From Anomaloglossus baeobatrachus (Eukaryota > Chordata > Amphibia > Anura > Aromobatidae), in the NCBI RefSeq assembly GCF_048569485.1, contig NC_134353.1:702076958-702140957 (forward strand): DNA of 64,000 nt, in the 5' to 3' direction. The position numbers and the translations under genes were made by a program. Position 1 is the stretch's first letter. Every line of letters begins with the position of its first letter. Shown here piece after piece: positions 1-10,121 of this stretch. The notes under the pieces were generated by a model that worked only from the letters and a program-made list of their open reading frames with translations, ran no database searches and was not told the DNA's origin.

Positions 1-310
1 ACGGTCTGTGGTGAAAGTATGTGTATGTGTTTTACGTGTGCTGTCCGTGCGCTATCCGGATAGCACACGGATAGCATGAGCTGGTATACTTACCTGTCTC
101 CATCGCTGCTGTCCGTGGCGCTGCTGTTACTTCCGGGTCTGCAATTAATGCAGTTAATATGCAATGAGTATAATAAGCAGGCCAAGAAGCAACAGCAGAG
201 GCAAAGACAGCAGCGCCGGAGACAGGTAAGTATAGAAATTCTTTATTTTTATGTCACCTGTGTTTTCTCTGGGACGTGTCACACGGATGACACATGGATC
301 ACATCAGTGT
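1..310. repeat. Truncated miniature element (window-edge fragment)
   Basis: This stretch has the same build as the MITE at 29763-30397: a GC-rich core with CCGG- and CGC-type inverted motifs, a short AT-rich tail with TTTATTTTTATG, then ACACGGATGACACATGG-like arms. Its left end lies outside the window, so no terminal repeat or target duplication can be checked. An ORF of 107 codons crosses it but has no recognisable domain. Confidence 0.4.
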
Positions 311-319
311 GCGGTCCAT

Positions 320-564
320 GTGCGCACATTGAGTATTTGGTTGCAGAAAATCTGCATCTAATGGCAGAAAAATGCACCAAAAACAGGATGTGGTTTTGAT
401 GCGTTTCTCTGCCAGAATATGCAGATTTGGTGTAGATTTCTGCAACATATTCCCCAAATCTGCATCTCTTGGTAGAAAAATGCATCAAATCTGCCTCCCA
501 TTTTTGGTGCGTTTTTCTGCCAGGAGATGCAGATGTTCGGCAACCAAATACTCAACATACGCAC
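320..564. mobile_element. Small inverted-repeat MITE
   Basis: The left end GTGCGCACATTGAGTATTTG and the right end (complement GTGCGTATGTTGAGTATTTG) pair over about 40 bp. The arms carry repeated TCTGCATCT and TTTTTCTGCC motifs, so the whole 245 bp can fold back. There is no coding capacity. The superfamily is not clear, and it seems to sit inside the truncated element to its left. Confidence 0.55.
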
Positions 565-574
565 ATAGCCATAA

Positions 575-1933
575 TACGGCATTGAGTTCACCTGAGGTGA
601 GTTTATAGTGTTCACCTGAGGTGAGTTAATTGAGTTCACTGAGTTCATGACTTCACCTGAGATCACATCTGGGGTACCTTGGGAATCGAGAGCGGTGAAC
701 TCACTGACCTCACCGCTCTCACCGCTGCAGCTCTGCTAGTGTGTCCAATTGGTTCAGTGATCGGTTACATTTTCTAGTGCCAGGATCATTGTGGGATGTC
801 ATGTCTGTGGATTACGTCAGACCTACAGAGGTGTTTTGAGGGTTAATAAATTGGAGAAAGAGTTGTTTTTTCGTTTGTTTTTTTTTAAATAAAGTAATTT
901 ATCTCATAGACCCTCTCCCCATTACTAATCTTGGGCTTGATGACAGCTGTGATTTCTTTGACAAATTCCAGCTGTCATTAACACATATTACCCCAATTGT
1001 CACTGCTCCAGGGCAATAGGGATGAGGCAGGTAAAGCGCCAAAATTGGCACATCTAAATACAGCGCCAATTCTATGTTAGTTATGGGCTGCTATTTTTAG
1101 GCTGGGGAGGGCCCAATAACCATGGGCCTCACCAGCCTCAAAATACCATTCCCTAGCTGTCCACTTTATCTTCGCTGGATATCAAAATTGGGGGGACCAT
1201 ATGCCGTTGTTAAAAATTATTTATTTAAATAATTAAAGAAAGCCACATGGGTCCCTCGTATTTTGATACACAGCCAAGATATCACACACAGCCAAGGGCT
1301 GCAGCCTCCAGCTGCCTGCTTTATCTGCACTGAGTATTAAAAATATGGGGGACCCCAATTCCAATTATTTATTTATTTTTACACTTCACTTTGGGACCCA
1401 GACAGCCAATGTGAGGGCAACCACTCACAGACGCAGACACACCAGCATCTAACTGCAGGCAAGAACAGAAGCAGTCAGTGAGAGTGCAAGGGGAAGCAGT
1501 GAATAATCATGAGATTTAATGAGATTTAATTGTCCTGCTTTAATCCCCATTTTGTTTCCTTTAGCAGCCTCCTAGCCCTTACTAACACCATGATATAACA
1601 CTTAAGTTTGGGTCCCTTAGGCCGGAGTTAAATTTGTGAGAGACTTTTGCGAGTCTCTCATCGCATCACCCGGCACAACCTGCCTCCCTCCGGACAGGAG
1701 TGTCCCAGCTGCATAGAAATGTATGCAGCTGAACCGCTCCTGTCAGGAGAGTGTGCAGTTGTGCCAGGTAATGCGACGCGAGACTCACGCGAGATACGCG
1801 CAAATGTGACTCTGGCCTTATTGGGGTTCCGCTTCCGGGGTCAAGCTTAGGTCAAGTCCGGTCCCGAACCGGACTTTTTTTAAGTCTGGCTGGACCCTCC
1901 GAACCCGAACATCTGCAGGTTCGCACATCTCTA
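575..1933. repeat. Interspersed non-autonomous repeat, GTTCGCNCATCTCTA-ending family
   Basis: The stretch from about 830 to 1933 is co-linear with 39090-40050: it shares GAGGGTTAATAAATTGGAGA, GGCTGCTATTTTTAGGCTGG, a TTATTTATTTAAATAA block and the right end GGTTCGCACATCTCTA. The last 300 bp also match 57480-57715. The part at 575-760 (repeated TTCACCTGAGGTGAGTT) resembles 53050-53170. No protein domain is visible. The left border is uncertain. Confidence 0.5.
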
Positions 1934-1984
1934 TTCAGGAGGGCTGAAAACAAACAAGTCACAATTTTCCGATTTATATTTTTA

Positions 1985-2144
1985 AAATATTTAGAAAACC
2001 ATGTATAATTTCCTTTACACTTCACAAATTCTTGTCAGTATATCACATAAAATCCCAAAAAAATACATTTATGTTTGTTGGTGTAAAATGAAAAAATATG
2101 GAAAAGTTTATGTTATGGGGTATGAATACTTTCTAAAGACACTG
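1985..2144. mobile_element. Right-end fragment of a Tc1-like element
   Basis: The sequence reads towards a Tc1-type terminus (GGGTATGAATACTTTCTAAA followed by GACACTG and then TA). It is preceded by the AATCCCAAAAAAATACATTT type of sub-terminal sequence common to vertebrate Tc1 ends. Only the terminal repeat region is present. It abuts the next Tc1 element at a TATA dinucleotide pair. Confidence 0.5.
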
Positions 2145-2148
2145 TATA

Positions 2149-3702
2149 CAGTCATGGCCAAAAGTTTTGAGAATGCTACAAATATTAATTTTTAAAAAGT
2201 CTACTGCTTAAGTTTTTCTAATGGCAATTTGCATATACTCCAGAATGTCATAAAGAGTGATCAGCTTAACAGCAATTATTTGCAAAGTCAATATTGGATA
2301 AGAAAATTAACTTCAACCCCCAAAACACATTTCAACATCATTGCATTCCTGCCTTAAAAGGAGCAGCTAACATTGTTTTAGTGATTGTTCCATTAACACA
2401 GGTGTGGGTGTTGATGAGGACAGAGCTGGCAATCAATCAGTCATGATTAAGTAAGAATGACACCACTGGACACTTTAAAAGGAGGCTGGTGCTTGGTATC
2501 ATTGTTTCTCTTCAGTTAACCATGGTTATCTCTAAAGAAACACGTGCAACCATCATTGCTCTGCAAAAAAATGGGCTAACAGGGAAGAGTATCGCAGCTA
2601 CAAAGATTGCACCTCAGTCAACAATCTATCGCATCATCAAGAACTTCAAGGAGAGAGCTTCCATTGTTGCCAAAAAGGCTCCAGGGCGCCCAAGAAGGAC
2701 CAGCAAACTCCAGGACCGTATCTTAAAACTGTTTCATCTGCGGGATCGGACTACCAGCAGTGCCGAGCTAGCTCAGCAATGGCAGCAGGCTGGTGTGAGT
2801 GCTTCTGCACGCACTGTGAGGTGGAGACTGCTTGAGCAAGGCCTGGTTTCAAGGAGGCCAGCAAAGAAGCCACTTCTCTCCAGAATAAACATCAGGGACC
2901 GACTGATATTCTGCAAAAGGTACAGGGAGTGGACTGCTGATGACTGGGGTAAAGTCATTTTCTCAGATGAATCCCCTTTTCGATTGTTTGGGACATCTGG
3001 AAAACAGCTTATTAGGAGAAGAAGAGGTGAGCGCTACCACCAGTCTTGTCTCATGACAACTTTTAAGCATCCTGAAACGATTCATGTGTGGGGTTGCTTC
3101 TCAGCAAAGGGAATCGGCTCACTCACAGTCTTTCCTAAAAACACAGCCATGAATAAAGAATGGTACCAGAATGTCCTCCAAGAGCAACTTCTCCCAACTG
3201 TCCAAGAGCAGTTTGGCGCCCAACAATGCCTTTTCCAGCATGATGGAGCACCTTGCCATAAAGCACAGGTGATCACTAAATGGCTCATGGAACAAAACAG
3301 AGATTTTGGGTCCATGGCCTGGAAACTCCCCAGATCTTAATCCCATTGAGAACTTGTGGGCAATCATCAAGAGACAAACAAAAACCAACAAATTCTGGCA
3401 AAATGCAAGCATTGCTTATGCAAGAATGGACAGCTATCAGTCAGGATTTGGTCCAGAAGTTGATTGAGAGCATGCCAGGGAGAATTGCAGAGGTCCTGAA
3501 GAAGGGTCAACACTGCAAATATTGACTTGCTGCATTAACTCATTCTAACTGTCAATATAACCTTTTGGTACTCATAATATGATTACAATTATATTTCTGT
3601 ATGTGATGTAAACATCAGACAAACACAATTAAAAACCAGAGGGCAACAGATCATGTGAAAATATAATTTTGGTGTCATTCTCAAAACTTTTGGCCATGAC
3701 TG
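2149..3702 (+). mobile_element. Tc1/mariner element, DD35E-type, copy A
   Basis: Inverted ends CAGTCATGGCCAAAAGTTTT and AAAACTTTTGGCCATGACTG are flanked by TA on both sides (2147-2148 and 3703-3704), the standard Tc1 target duplication. Length is 1554 bp with a single transposase on the plus strand. A second copy of the same family is at 61235-62792, and an older relative is at 40716-45375. Spacing between the second catalytic Asp and the Glu, read from the other copy, is 35 residues. That matches the DD35E (Traveler-type) branch rather than classic DD34E; the Traveler name is my inference. Confidence 0.9.
2522..3525 (+). pseudogene. Tc1 DD35E transposase, broken (copy A)
   Basis: This encodes a cut-and-paste transposase that would bind the element's own ends and join them to TA sites. 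The first ATG in good context is at 2522 (protein starts MVISKETRA). An N-terminal helix-turn-helix pair is followed by an APGRPRR AT-hook-like motif near residue 55. The catalytic domain begins with FSDES (first Asp, near residue 150), and the second Asp is in QHDGAPCH. Compared with the 61.2-kb copy, 2 bp are missing at about 3300 and 8 bp at about 3375, which shifts the frame twice. The C-terminus (KMQALLMQEW to HCKY, end 3525) is therefore out of frame and the protein is dead. Up to the first shift there is no stop. Confidence 0.88.
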
Positions 3703-3704
3703 TA

Positions 3705-3785
3705 TATCAATCTCCTCAGCTCCCCCTGCTCTATAACATGATGCCTGCAGATTGGAGCCGTTTTTCGTGGTGACAGGTTCTATTA
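3705..3785. repeat. Right-end fragment of a TTAA-type miniature element
   Basis: The segment ends GTGGTGACAGGTTCTA followed by TTAA, closely like the right end of the TTAA element at 54219-54843 (TGGTGACAGGTTACCT then TTAA). No left end is seen, so this is probably a remnant into which the neighbouring Tc1 copy inserted. Confidence 0.35.
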
Positions 3786-4914
3786 AATGAAGCCAAACAT
3801 AAATAGCAAATTGAATAAAAAAAATCTTGGTAATAACAATCCGATTTGCCTCCATATCCACTAAGATACTGCAGCTTCCCCTTGTTCCTTTCATGTTAAG
3901 TACAGCTTCCACAAATTTGTAACGCTACAATTTGGCTTGTGCTTTCATTAGAAGACAAGTTCATCAAATTAAGTGACGGTCTCTTTCTGTACATCTCATA
4001 CTGCTGGCACATTTATTTTTGCACTTAGCTATCACTAATTACCGTGAAAGGTGATTTAAAGTTGGAAAGATTGACTTTGCGCAATCACACAGCATCTGCC
4101 AGATTAACTTCTGCTACCCAAAGGATTTTAAAATAAATATATAAAGCCAGATTAGCTGTTTGTATCTACACATTTTAATCTCTTACATTCCCAGCCAAGA
4201 AGCATGTCACTCAGTGTAATTATAGGAATGTATTTTTTTTCTGCTGTCAAATGTGTTTTGATTAAACACATTCTGTATATATTCCTAATTATCTTAAAAC
4301 TGATGATGACTATCCCTTTGGATCCAAACTGAAATGGAGCAAAGGAAAACATAGCTCTTACTGTAATAGTCCTCTAAATCATGGGTTTTTAATGCATATT
4401 AATTGAATGAAGTATGCATAAATACCATAAATGCATAGATCTCCAATCTACCCTGAAAATCTGCAGAGTAGTACATCTTCAATTGAGTTTTTATGGTTAT
4501 GATCAAACCCAACACATAGCTGCAAGGTTATTTCAGAAGACGTAATTTTAATGCCACCACTATCATAGCCTCGTCCTTCTTTGCCCTCATGACCTCTTTC
4601 GCAATTCGTGCCTGGAAAACTCTCCCAAAGAGTTAAATATAAGAGCTTATTAAAACTGCTGAAGAAGTAAAATTAAATAGTTGCCCATAGCATACAATCA
4701 AGTTACTGCTTTCTTTTTCCAAAAGGCATCCAAAAAATAAAAAGTGGAAGTTGATTGGTCACCATGGGCTACTTTTCCCACGTTCACTTTGTATAGTTGT
4801 GTTCTAAGATTTATCACATTCAGGCGCTCGGCTTACACAAAATATGAGAAAGCTGCTGTCTATAACCCAGAGAAGCAGCTGAGGCACAAATTATCTATGG
4901 GAAAAAAATAATAA
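3786..4914. other. No gene recognised
   Basis: AT-rich sequence with short ORFs only. I see no splice-bounded coding stretch, RNA gene or terminal repeat that I can defend. Confidence 0.5.
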
Positions 4915-4951
<37 letters not shown>

Positions 4952-4952
4952 G

Positions 4953-4996
<44 letters not shown>

Positions 4997-5023
4997 TATA
5001 GATAGATAGATAGATATAGATAG
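4915..5023. repeat. TA / TATG / GATA microsatellite
   Basis: The order is (TA)n, then (TATG)n, (TA)n and (GATA)n in about 110 bp, directly next to the left end of a Tc1 element. The left Tc1 terminus seems to merge into it. Confidence 0.9.
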
Positions 5024-6526
5024 ATCAAAAGTTTGGACACACCTTCTTATTCAAGGAGTTTTCTTTATTTTCAAAAATTGTAGATTCACATTGAAGGCAT
5101 CAAAACAAAGTAGCCACCTTTTGCTTTGATTACTGCTTTGCACACTCTTGGCATTCTTGATGAGCTTCAAGAGGTAGTCACCAGAAATCGTTTTCACTTC
5201 ACAGGTGTGCCCTGTCAGGTTTATTAACAAGTTACAAGGATTTCTTGCCTTATAAATGGGGTTGGGACCATCAGTGTTGGGCAGAAGTCTGGTGGATACA
5301 CAGCTGATAGTCCTACTGAATAGACTGTTAGAATTTGTATTATGGCAAGAAAAAAGCAGCTAAGTAAAGAAAAAGGAGTGGCAATCAGTACTTTAAGAAA
5401 TGAAGGTCAGTCAGTCCGGAAAATTGGAAAAACTTTGAAAGTGTCCCCAATTGCAGTGGCAAAAACCATCAAATGCTACAAAGAAACTGGCTCACATGAG
5501 GACCGCCCCAGGAAAGGAAGACCAAGAGTCACCACTGCTGTGGAGGATAAGTTTTTCCGAGTCACCAGCCTCAAAAATCACAGGTTTACAGCAGCTCAGA
5601 TTAGAGACCAGGTCAATGCCACACAGAGTTCTAGCAGCAGACACATCTCTAGAACAACTGTTAAGAGGAGACTTTGTGCAGCAGGTCTTCATAGTGAAAT
5701 AGCTGCTAAAAAAACACTGCTAAGGACAGGCAACAAGCAGAAGAGACTTGTTTGGGCTAAAGAACACAAGGAATGGACATTAGACCAGTAGCAATCCGTG
5801 CTTTGGTCTGATGAGTCCAAATTTGAGATCTTTTGATCCAACCACCGTATCTTTGTGCGACACGTAAAAGGTGAACGGTTGGACTCTATATGCCTGGTTC
5901 CCACCGTGAAGCATGGAGGAGGAGGTGTGATGGTGCTTTGCTGGTGACACTGTTTGGGATTTATTCAAAATTGAAGACATACTGAACCAGCATGGCTACC
6001 ACAGCATCTTGCAGTGGCATGCTATGCCATCCGGTTTGCATTTAGTTGGACCAGCATTTATTTTTCAACAGGACAATGACCCCAAACACCTCCAGACTGT
6101 GGAAGGGCTATTTGACTAAGAAGGAGAGTGATGGGGTGCTTTGCCAGATGACCTGGCCTCCACAGTCACCAGACCTGAACCCAATCGAGATGGTTTGGGG
6201 TGAGCTGGACTGCAGAGTGAAGGCAAAAGGGCCAACAAGTGCTAAGATATCTTTGGGAACTCCTTCAAGACTTTTGGAAGACCATTTCCGGTGACTACCT
6301 CTTGAAGCTAATCAAGAGAATGCCAAAGCAAAAGGTGGCTACTTTGAAGAACCTAGAATATAAGACATATTTTCAGTTGTTTCACACTTTTTTGTTAAGT
6401 ATTTCATTTCACATGTGTTAATTCATAGTTTTGATGCCTTCAATGTGAATCTACAATTTTCAGAGTCATGAAAATAAAGAAAACTGTTTGAATGAGAACA
6501 TGTGTCCAAACTTTTGGTCTGTACTG
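5024..6526 (+). mobile_element. Tc1-like element, AAAGTTTGGACACACC family
   Basis: The left terminal repeat reads ATCAAAAGTTTGGACACACC and the right one GTGTCCAAACTTTTGGTCTG followed by TACTG and TA. A sub-terminal block around TTGAAGGCATCAAAAC (left) and TTTTGATGCCTTCAATG (right) pairs as well. The first dozen or so bases of the left end have been lost into the GATA repeat. Length is about 1.5 kb with one transposase on the plus strand. Confidence 0.85.
5342..6421 (+). pseudogene. Tc1-like transposase, broken
   Basis: It starts MARKKQLSKEKGVAI at 5342 and shows a Tc1-type N-terminal helix-turn-helix and a KGRPRVTT AT-hook-like motif. The first open part (149 codons) ends at a TAG at 5789-5791, just before SVLWSDESKFEIF, which holds the first catalytic Asp. 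A second stop follows at about 5837 and the frame is lost again near 5940. The QQDNDP-like second Asp region is around 6070 (FQQDNDPKH frame) and [11 protein letters not shown] with the catalytic Glu is near 6165-6200. So all three catalytic parts can be found, but in different frames. At least two stops and one or more shifts make it inactive. Confidence 0.85.
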
Positions 6527-6759
6527 TATATATTTGTTATGGCCGAAAATTTTGAAACCCTTTTGTTTTTGGTTTTGTCATACTCATGTTAATTTCCCTT
6601 GTGTATATTGGAATAGCACAAACAACACTGAGAAGAAAAGGGAAATTGGACATAATCTTACACAAAATCCCAAAAATGATCTGGACAAAATTGTTGGCAC
6701 CTTTCCAAAATTGTGCATGTGATGCTCGTTGAAACTCACCTGTTAACTAACAGGTGTGG

Positions 6760-7379
6760 AAAGTAAACAAAAGGGAGTGCACTGTGAAAGTACCTGGTGG
6801 TCTGGTGGGATAAAAATTATGGGCCAAAATGGCCACTCACATATTGGGGTTGTGCACCCCTGCACAACCCCAGCTCTGGCTTGTTGATGAAGATGTTGCT
6901 GCTGAAGGACTCCGGACACCGCTAGCCTCTGTTGCCGTCGACAGAAGAGTAGTTCCGGGTAGTACCACGTGACCGGGCAAAACCGGAAGTATATTATTCC
7001 TAGGTTACCGGGATACCGCAGGTCCTCCAGCCCATAGAACAGGATTAAAGTGCAATACTCAAAGTAGCTCTTGTCGTTAACCCCTTGAGGTGGATAGAGA
7101 TATGTAGATACAAAAAGAGCAGTTGCGTGGAGTGCTGGGGTAGAAAAAGACCTTTAGAAGATTAAATATATTAACAAAACTTTAACTATCCCTCTAAATA
7201 GCTACAACGCGTTTTGATAGACAAAGTTATCTCATACCACCTGATGAAGAGAGCTTTGTTTATCAAAACGCGTTGTGGCTATTTAGAGAGATAATTAAAG
7301 GTTTGTTAATATATTTAATCTTCTAAAGGTCTTTTTCTATCCTAGCGCTACACGCAACAGCTCTTTTTGTATCTACAAA
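6760..7379. mobile_element. 620-bp insert with a 12-bp flanking duplication
   Basis: The 12-mer TAACAGGTGTGG occurs at 6748-6759 and again at 7380-7391, on either side of this insert. Its right half is a hairpin (see the next entry); its left half contains a CTCCGGACACCGC and CCGGAAGT region of moderate GC. There is no ORF of note. A duplication of 12 bp is longer than those made by the DNA elements nearby and more like those made by LINE machinery, but no poly(A) tail is evident, so the class is open. Confidence 0.5.
7107..7374. repeat. 270-bp inverted repeat (hairpin) with ACGCGTT core
   Basis: GATACAAAAAGAGC at the left pairs with GCTCTTTTTGTATC at the right. In between, AGACCTTTAGAAGATTAAAT pairs with ATTTAATCTTCTAAAGGTCT, and CTACAACGCGTTTTGATA pairs with its near-complement. 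The loop holds ATACCACCTGATGAAGAG. Small indels only. Confidence 0.85.
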
Positions 7380-7779
7380 TAACAGGTGTGGGCAGTATTA
7401 AAATCACACCTGAAACCAGATATAAATTAGAGAAGTTGACTCAATCTTTGCATTGTGTGTCTGAGTGTGCCACACTAAACTTGGAAAAAATGAAGAGGGG
7501 AAGGGGCGGGGCCTCAGCCAACACAGCTGATATCAGGAAGCATCATTTTTCTATTGGCTGAGGCCACACCCCTTCTGATCACATGTGTATGACCTAACCA
7601 CAGGTCTTGGAAGAAAAAAATTACATCAATTGCATGATGCTTATGCTAATTATAACAGGGGGAGGGGATAACTTTGAATTCCCCCCTAGATATTATCTGA
7701 TCCTCAGCTGCTGTCACTCAAGCAGCTGCCGATTTTATAAACTTTACTTTTTTGGATTTCAAAACCTATACATCCGAGC

Positions 7780-7868
7780 TGACCACTAAAGGTGTGTAGA
7801 GAATCAGCCTGATAGTGCCAGTATAGCACTGGGTTTAGGTTATATACGAAAATCCTGGTGATTGGTTC
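7780..7868. repeat. Right-end fragment related to the 10122-15232 TTAA element
   Basis: The stretch GATAGTGCCAGTATAGCACT to AATCCTGGTGATTGGTTCCT followed by TTAA matches, with a few differences, the last 70 bp of the palindromic TTAA element at 15165-15232. The other end is not identifiable. Confidence 0.5.
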
Positions 7869-7899
7869 CTTTAACTGCCAAAAGCTCGCAGTTACCAAT

Positions 7900-8585
7900 A
7901 TTATAGTTAGATTTGGCTTAAGAGAACTTCTGAAAATGAAAAGCACAGGGATGAAGGTAACCAATATTTTTCTGTGAAACGATGGCCCCCATCCCTACAG
8001 CAGAAGCATCTACTTTGACTACAAAAGGCAGCTCAATAAAGGGTTGGCTGAGAACAGGAGCTTTAGAAAAAAACTTGTGAGAGCAGAACAGGCATTCTCT
8101 GCCTCAGCTGACCATGAGGAAGAGTCAGTCCCCTTCTTGATCATGTCAATTAATGGTTTAGCTTTGACCAAAAAATTATTATTGAACTTCTGTTAATAAT
8201 TTGCAAAACCTAAAAATCTCTGCAAACCTTTAGTGTTGGTCTGTTGAACCCAATCAAGGATGGCCTGCAATTAATGGGATGCATTTGAAACTCTAAAGCA
8301 GAAATCAGATGACCCAGAAATCAGACCTGCTGCACTTCAAATCACATCCAGCTTAGCAAATAAATAGTTCTCACGAAGAATCTGGAGGAATGCCGGACAT
8401 GTCCCCAGTGTACCTCCTGAGAACATGAGTAAATAAAAATGTCATAGATAACCACAAGTGTACGCACAAGAGAGCAAAAGATGTCATTTATTACATTCTG
8501 AAAAACGCTGGAGTGTTGGTCAAACCAAACGGCATCACCAGACTTTCAAAATGACTCTCTGGCATATTAAAAGTGGTTTTCCTTT
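7900..8585 (-). mobile_element. Ty3/gypsy-type retrotransposon fossil, pol (RT) fragment
   Basis: Read on the minus strand, pieces of a Ty3-type reverse transcriptase appear in order: an ESLVMPFGL-like block, a GHPWLGSTDQ region, and an FVVKVDASAVGMGA block that belongs to the start of RNase H. It is a broken, internal fragment with many breaks and no LTRs in view. It looks much older than the chromovirus at 45401-51790. It is bounded by a TTAA-element remnant on the left and a Tc1 end on the right. Confidence 0.75.
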
Positions 8586-8607
8586 AATCTCCCTGTGTAA
8601 CATTTAC

Positions 8608-8750
8608 AGTGGTATGTAAAAATGTTGGCACCCTTGGTCAAAATTACTGTTATGAACAGTTAAGCAAGGTGAAGATGAAATGATCTCTTAAAGCTATACA
8701 ATTAAGATGACGCATTTCCTTTGTCTTTTAGGTAAAAAATAAATAAATAA
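8608..8750. mobile_element. Tc1-like terminal fragment
   Basis: CAGTGGTATGTAAAAATGTT followed by GGCACCC has the form of a Tc1-type left terminal repeat, and the following 120 bp is typical sub-terminal sequence. No matching right end or transposase is present. It ends in an AATA/TA-rich join to the next Tc1. Confidence 0.5.
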
Positions 8751-8982
8751 AAAAATATATATAGTGCCTTGCGAAAGTATTCGGCCCCTTTGAATTTTTC
8801 AACCTTTTCCCACGTTTCAGGCTTCAAAGAAAACGATAAAAATATTAAATTTTATGGTGAAGAATCAACAACAAGTGGGACACAATTGTGAAGTTGAACG
8901 AAATGTATTGCTTATTTTAAACTTTTATAAAAAAATAATAAACTGAAAATTGGGGTGTGCAATATTATTCGGCCCTTTTAAG

Positions 8983-9991
8983 TTAATACTTTGTAGCACC
9001 ACTTTTTTCTGCGATTATAGCTGCATGTTGCTTTGGGTATATCTATCAGTTTTGCACATCGAAAGACTGAAATATTTGCTCATTCTTCCGTTGCAAACAG
9101 CTCAAGCTGAGTGAGGATGGATGGAGAGCATTTGTGAACAGCAGTTTTCAGCTCTTCCCACAGATTCTCGATCGGATTCAGGTCTGGACTTTGACTTGGC
9201 CATTCTAACACCTGGATACGTATATTAGTGAACCATTCCATTGTAGATTTTGCTTTATGTTTGGTATCATTTTCTTGTTGAAAGACAAATCTCTGTTCCA
9301 GTCTCAGGTCTTTTGCAGACTCCAACAGGTTTTCTTCAAGAATGGTCCTGTATTTGGCTCCATCCATCTTCCCATCAATTTTAACCATCTTCCCTGTCCC
9401 TGCTGAAGAAAAACAGGCCCAAACCATGATGCTGCCACCACCATGTTTGACAGTGGGGATGGTGTGTTCAGGGTGATGAGCTGTGTTGCTTTTAAGCCAA
9501 ACATATCGTTTGGCATTGTGCCCAAAAAGTTCGATTTTGGTTTCATCTGACCAGAGCACCTTCTTCTACATGTTTGGTGTGACTCCCAGGTGGCTTGTGG
9601 CAAACTTCCATCAACACTTTTTATGGATATCTTTGAGAAATTGCTTTCTTCTTGCCACTCTTCCATAAAGGCCAGATTTGTGCAGTGTACTTGTTGTCTT
9701 ATGGACAGACTGTCCCACCTCAGCTGTAGATCTCTGCAGTTCATCCAGAGTGATCATGGGCCTCTTGGCTGTGTCTCTGATCAGTCTTCTTGTTTGAGAT
9801 TAAATTTTTGAGAGACGACCAAGTCTTGGTAGATTTGCAGTGGTATGATACTTCTTCCATTTCAATATGTTCTCTTGCACAGTGCTTCTTGGAATGTTTA
9901 AAGTTTTGGAAATCTTTTTGTAACCAAATCCGGCTTTAAACTTCTCCACAACAGTATCATGGACCTTCCTGGTGTGTTCCTTGGTCTTCAT
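8983..9991 (-). pseudogene. Tc1-like transposase, broken
   Basis: Starts MKTKEHTRKVHDTVVEKF at 9991. The N-terminal helix-turn-helix (GYKKISKTLNIPRSTV) is clear, [13 protein letters not shown] gives the first catalytic Asp, and [11 protein letters not shown] gives the Glu. The block that should read QQDNDPKH here reads QQENDTKH, so the second catalytic Asp is replaced by Glu. Four in-frame stops are visible (9800-9802, 9611-9613, 9566-9568, 9080-9082). There is also one single-base shift near 9050, after which the end ATKY-stop is found at 8983-8985. It is inactive by several independent changes. Confidence 0.88.
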
Positions 9992-10121
9992 GATGCTCTC
10001 TGTGCTTTAACCATAACACTGAGACTATCACAGAGCAGGTGCATTTATACTGAGACTTGATTACACGCAAGTGGCTTATAGTTATCATCATCAGTCATTT
10101 AGGACAACATTGGATCATTAA

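Larger units (their letters stand above)
6530..7495 (+). mobile_element. Truncated Tc1-like element, split by an insert
   Basis: The left terminus resembles TTATGGCCGAAAATTTTGAAACCC and starts immediately after the previous Tc1. The sub-terminal region runs to 6759 and resumes at 7380 (ACAGGTGTGGGCAG, then CATTGTGTGTCTGAGTGTGCC and a start-like AAAAATGAAGAGGGG). That is the leader region that precedes the transposase in such elements. Everything downstream of about 7495 is missing, so no transposase domain remains. A 620-bp insert separates the two parts. Confidence 0.6.

Noticed and set aside
76-399. 107-codon ORF near the window start
   Set aside because: Lies in a truncated miniature element; the sequence is Gln/Arg low complexity without a domain.
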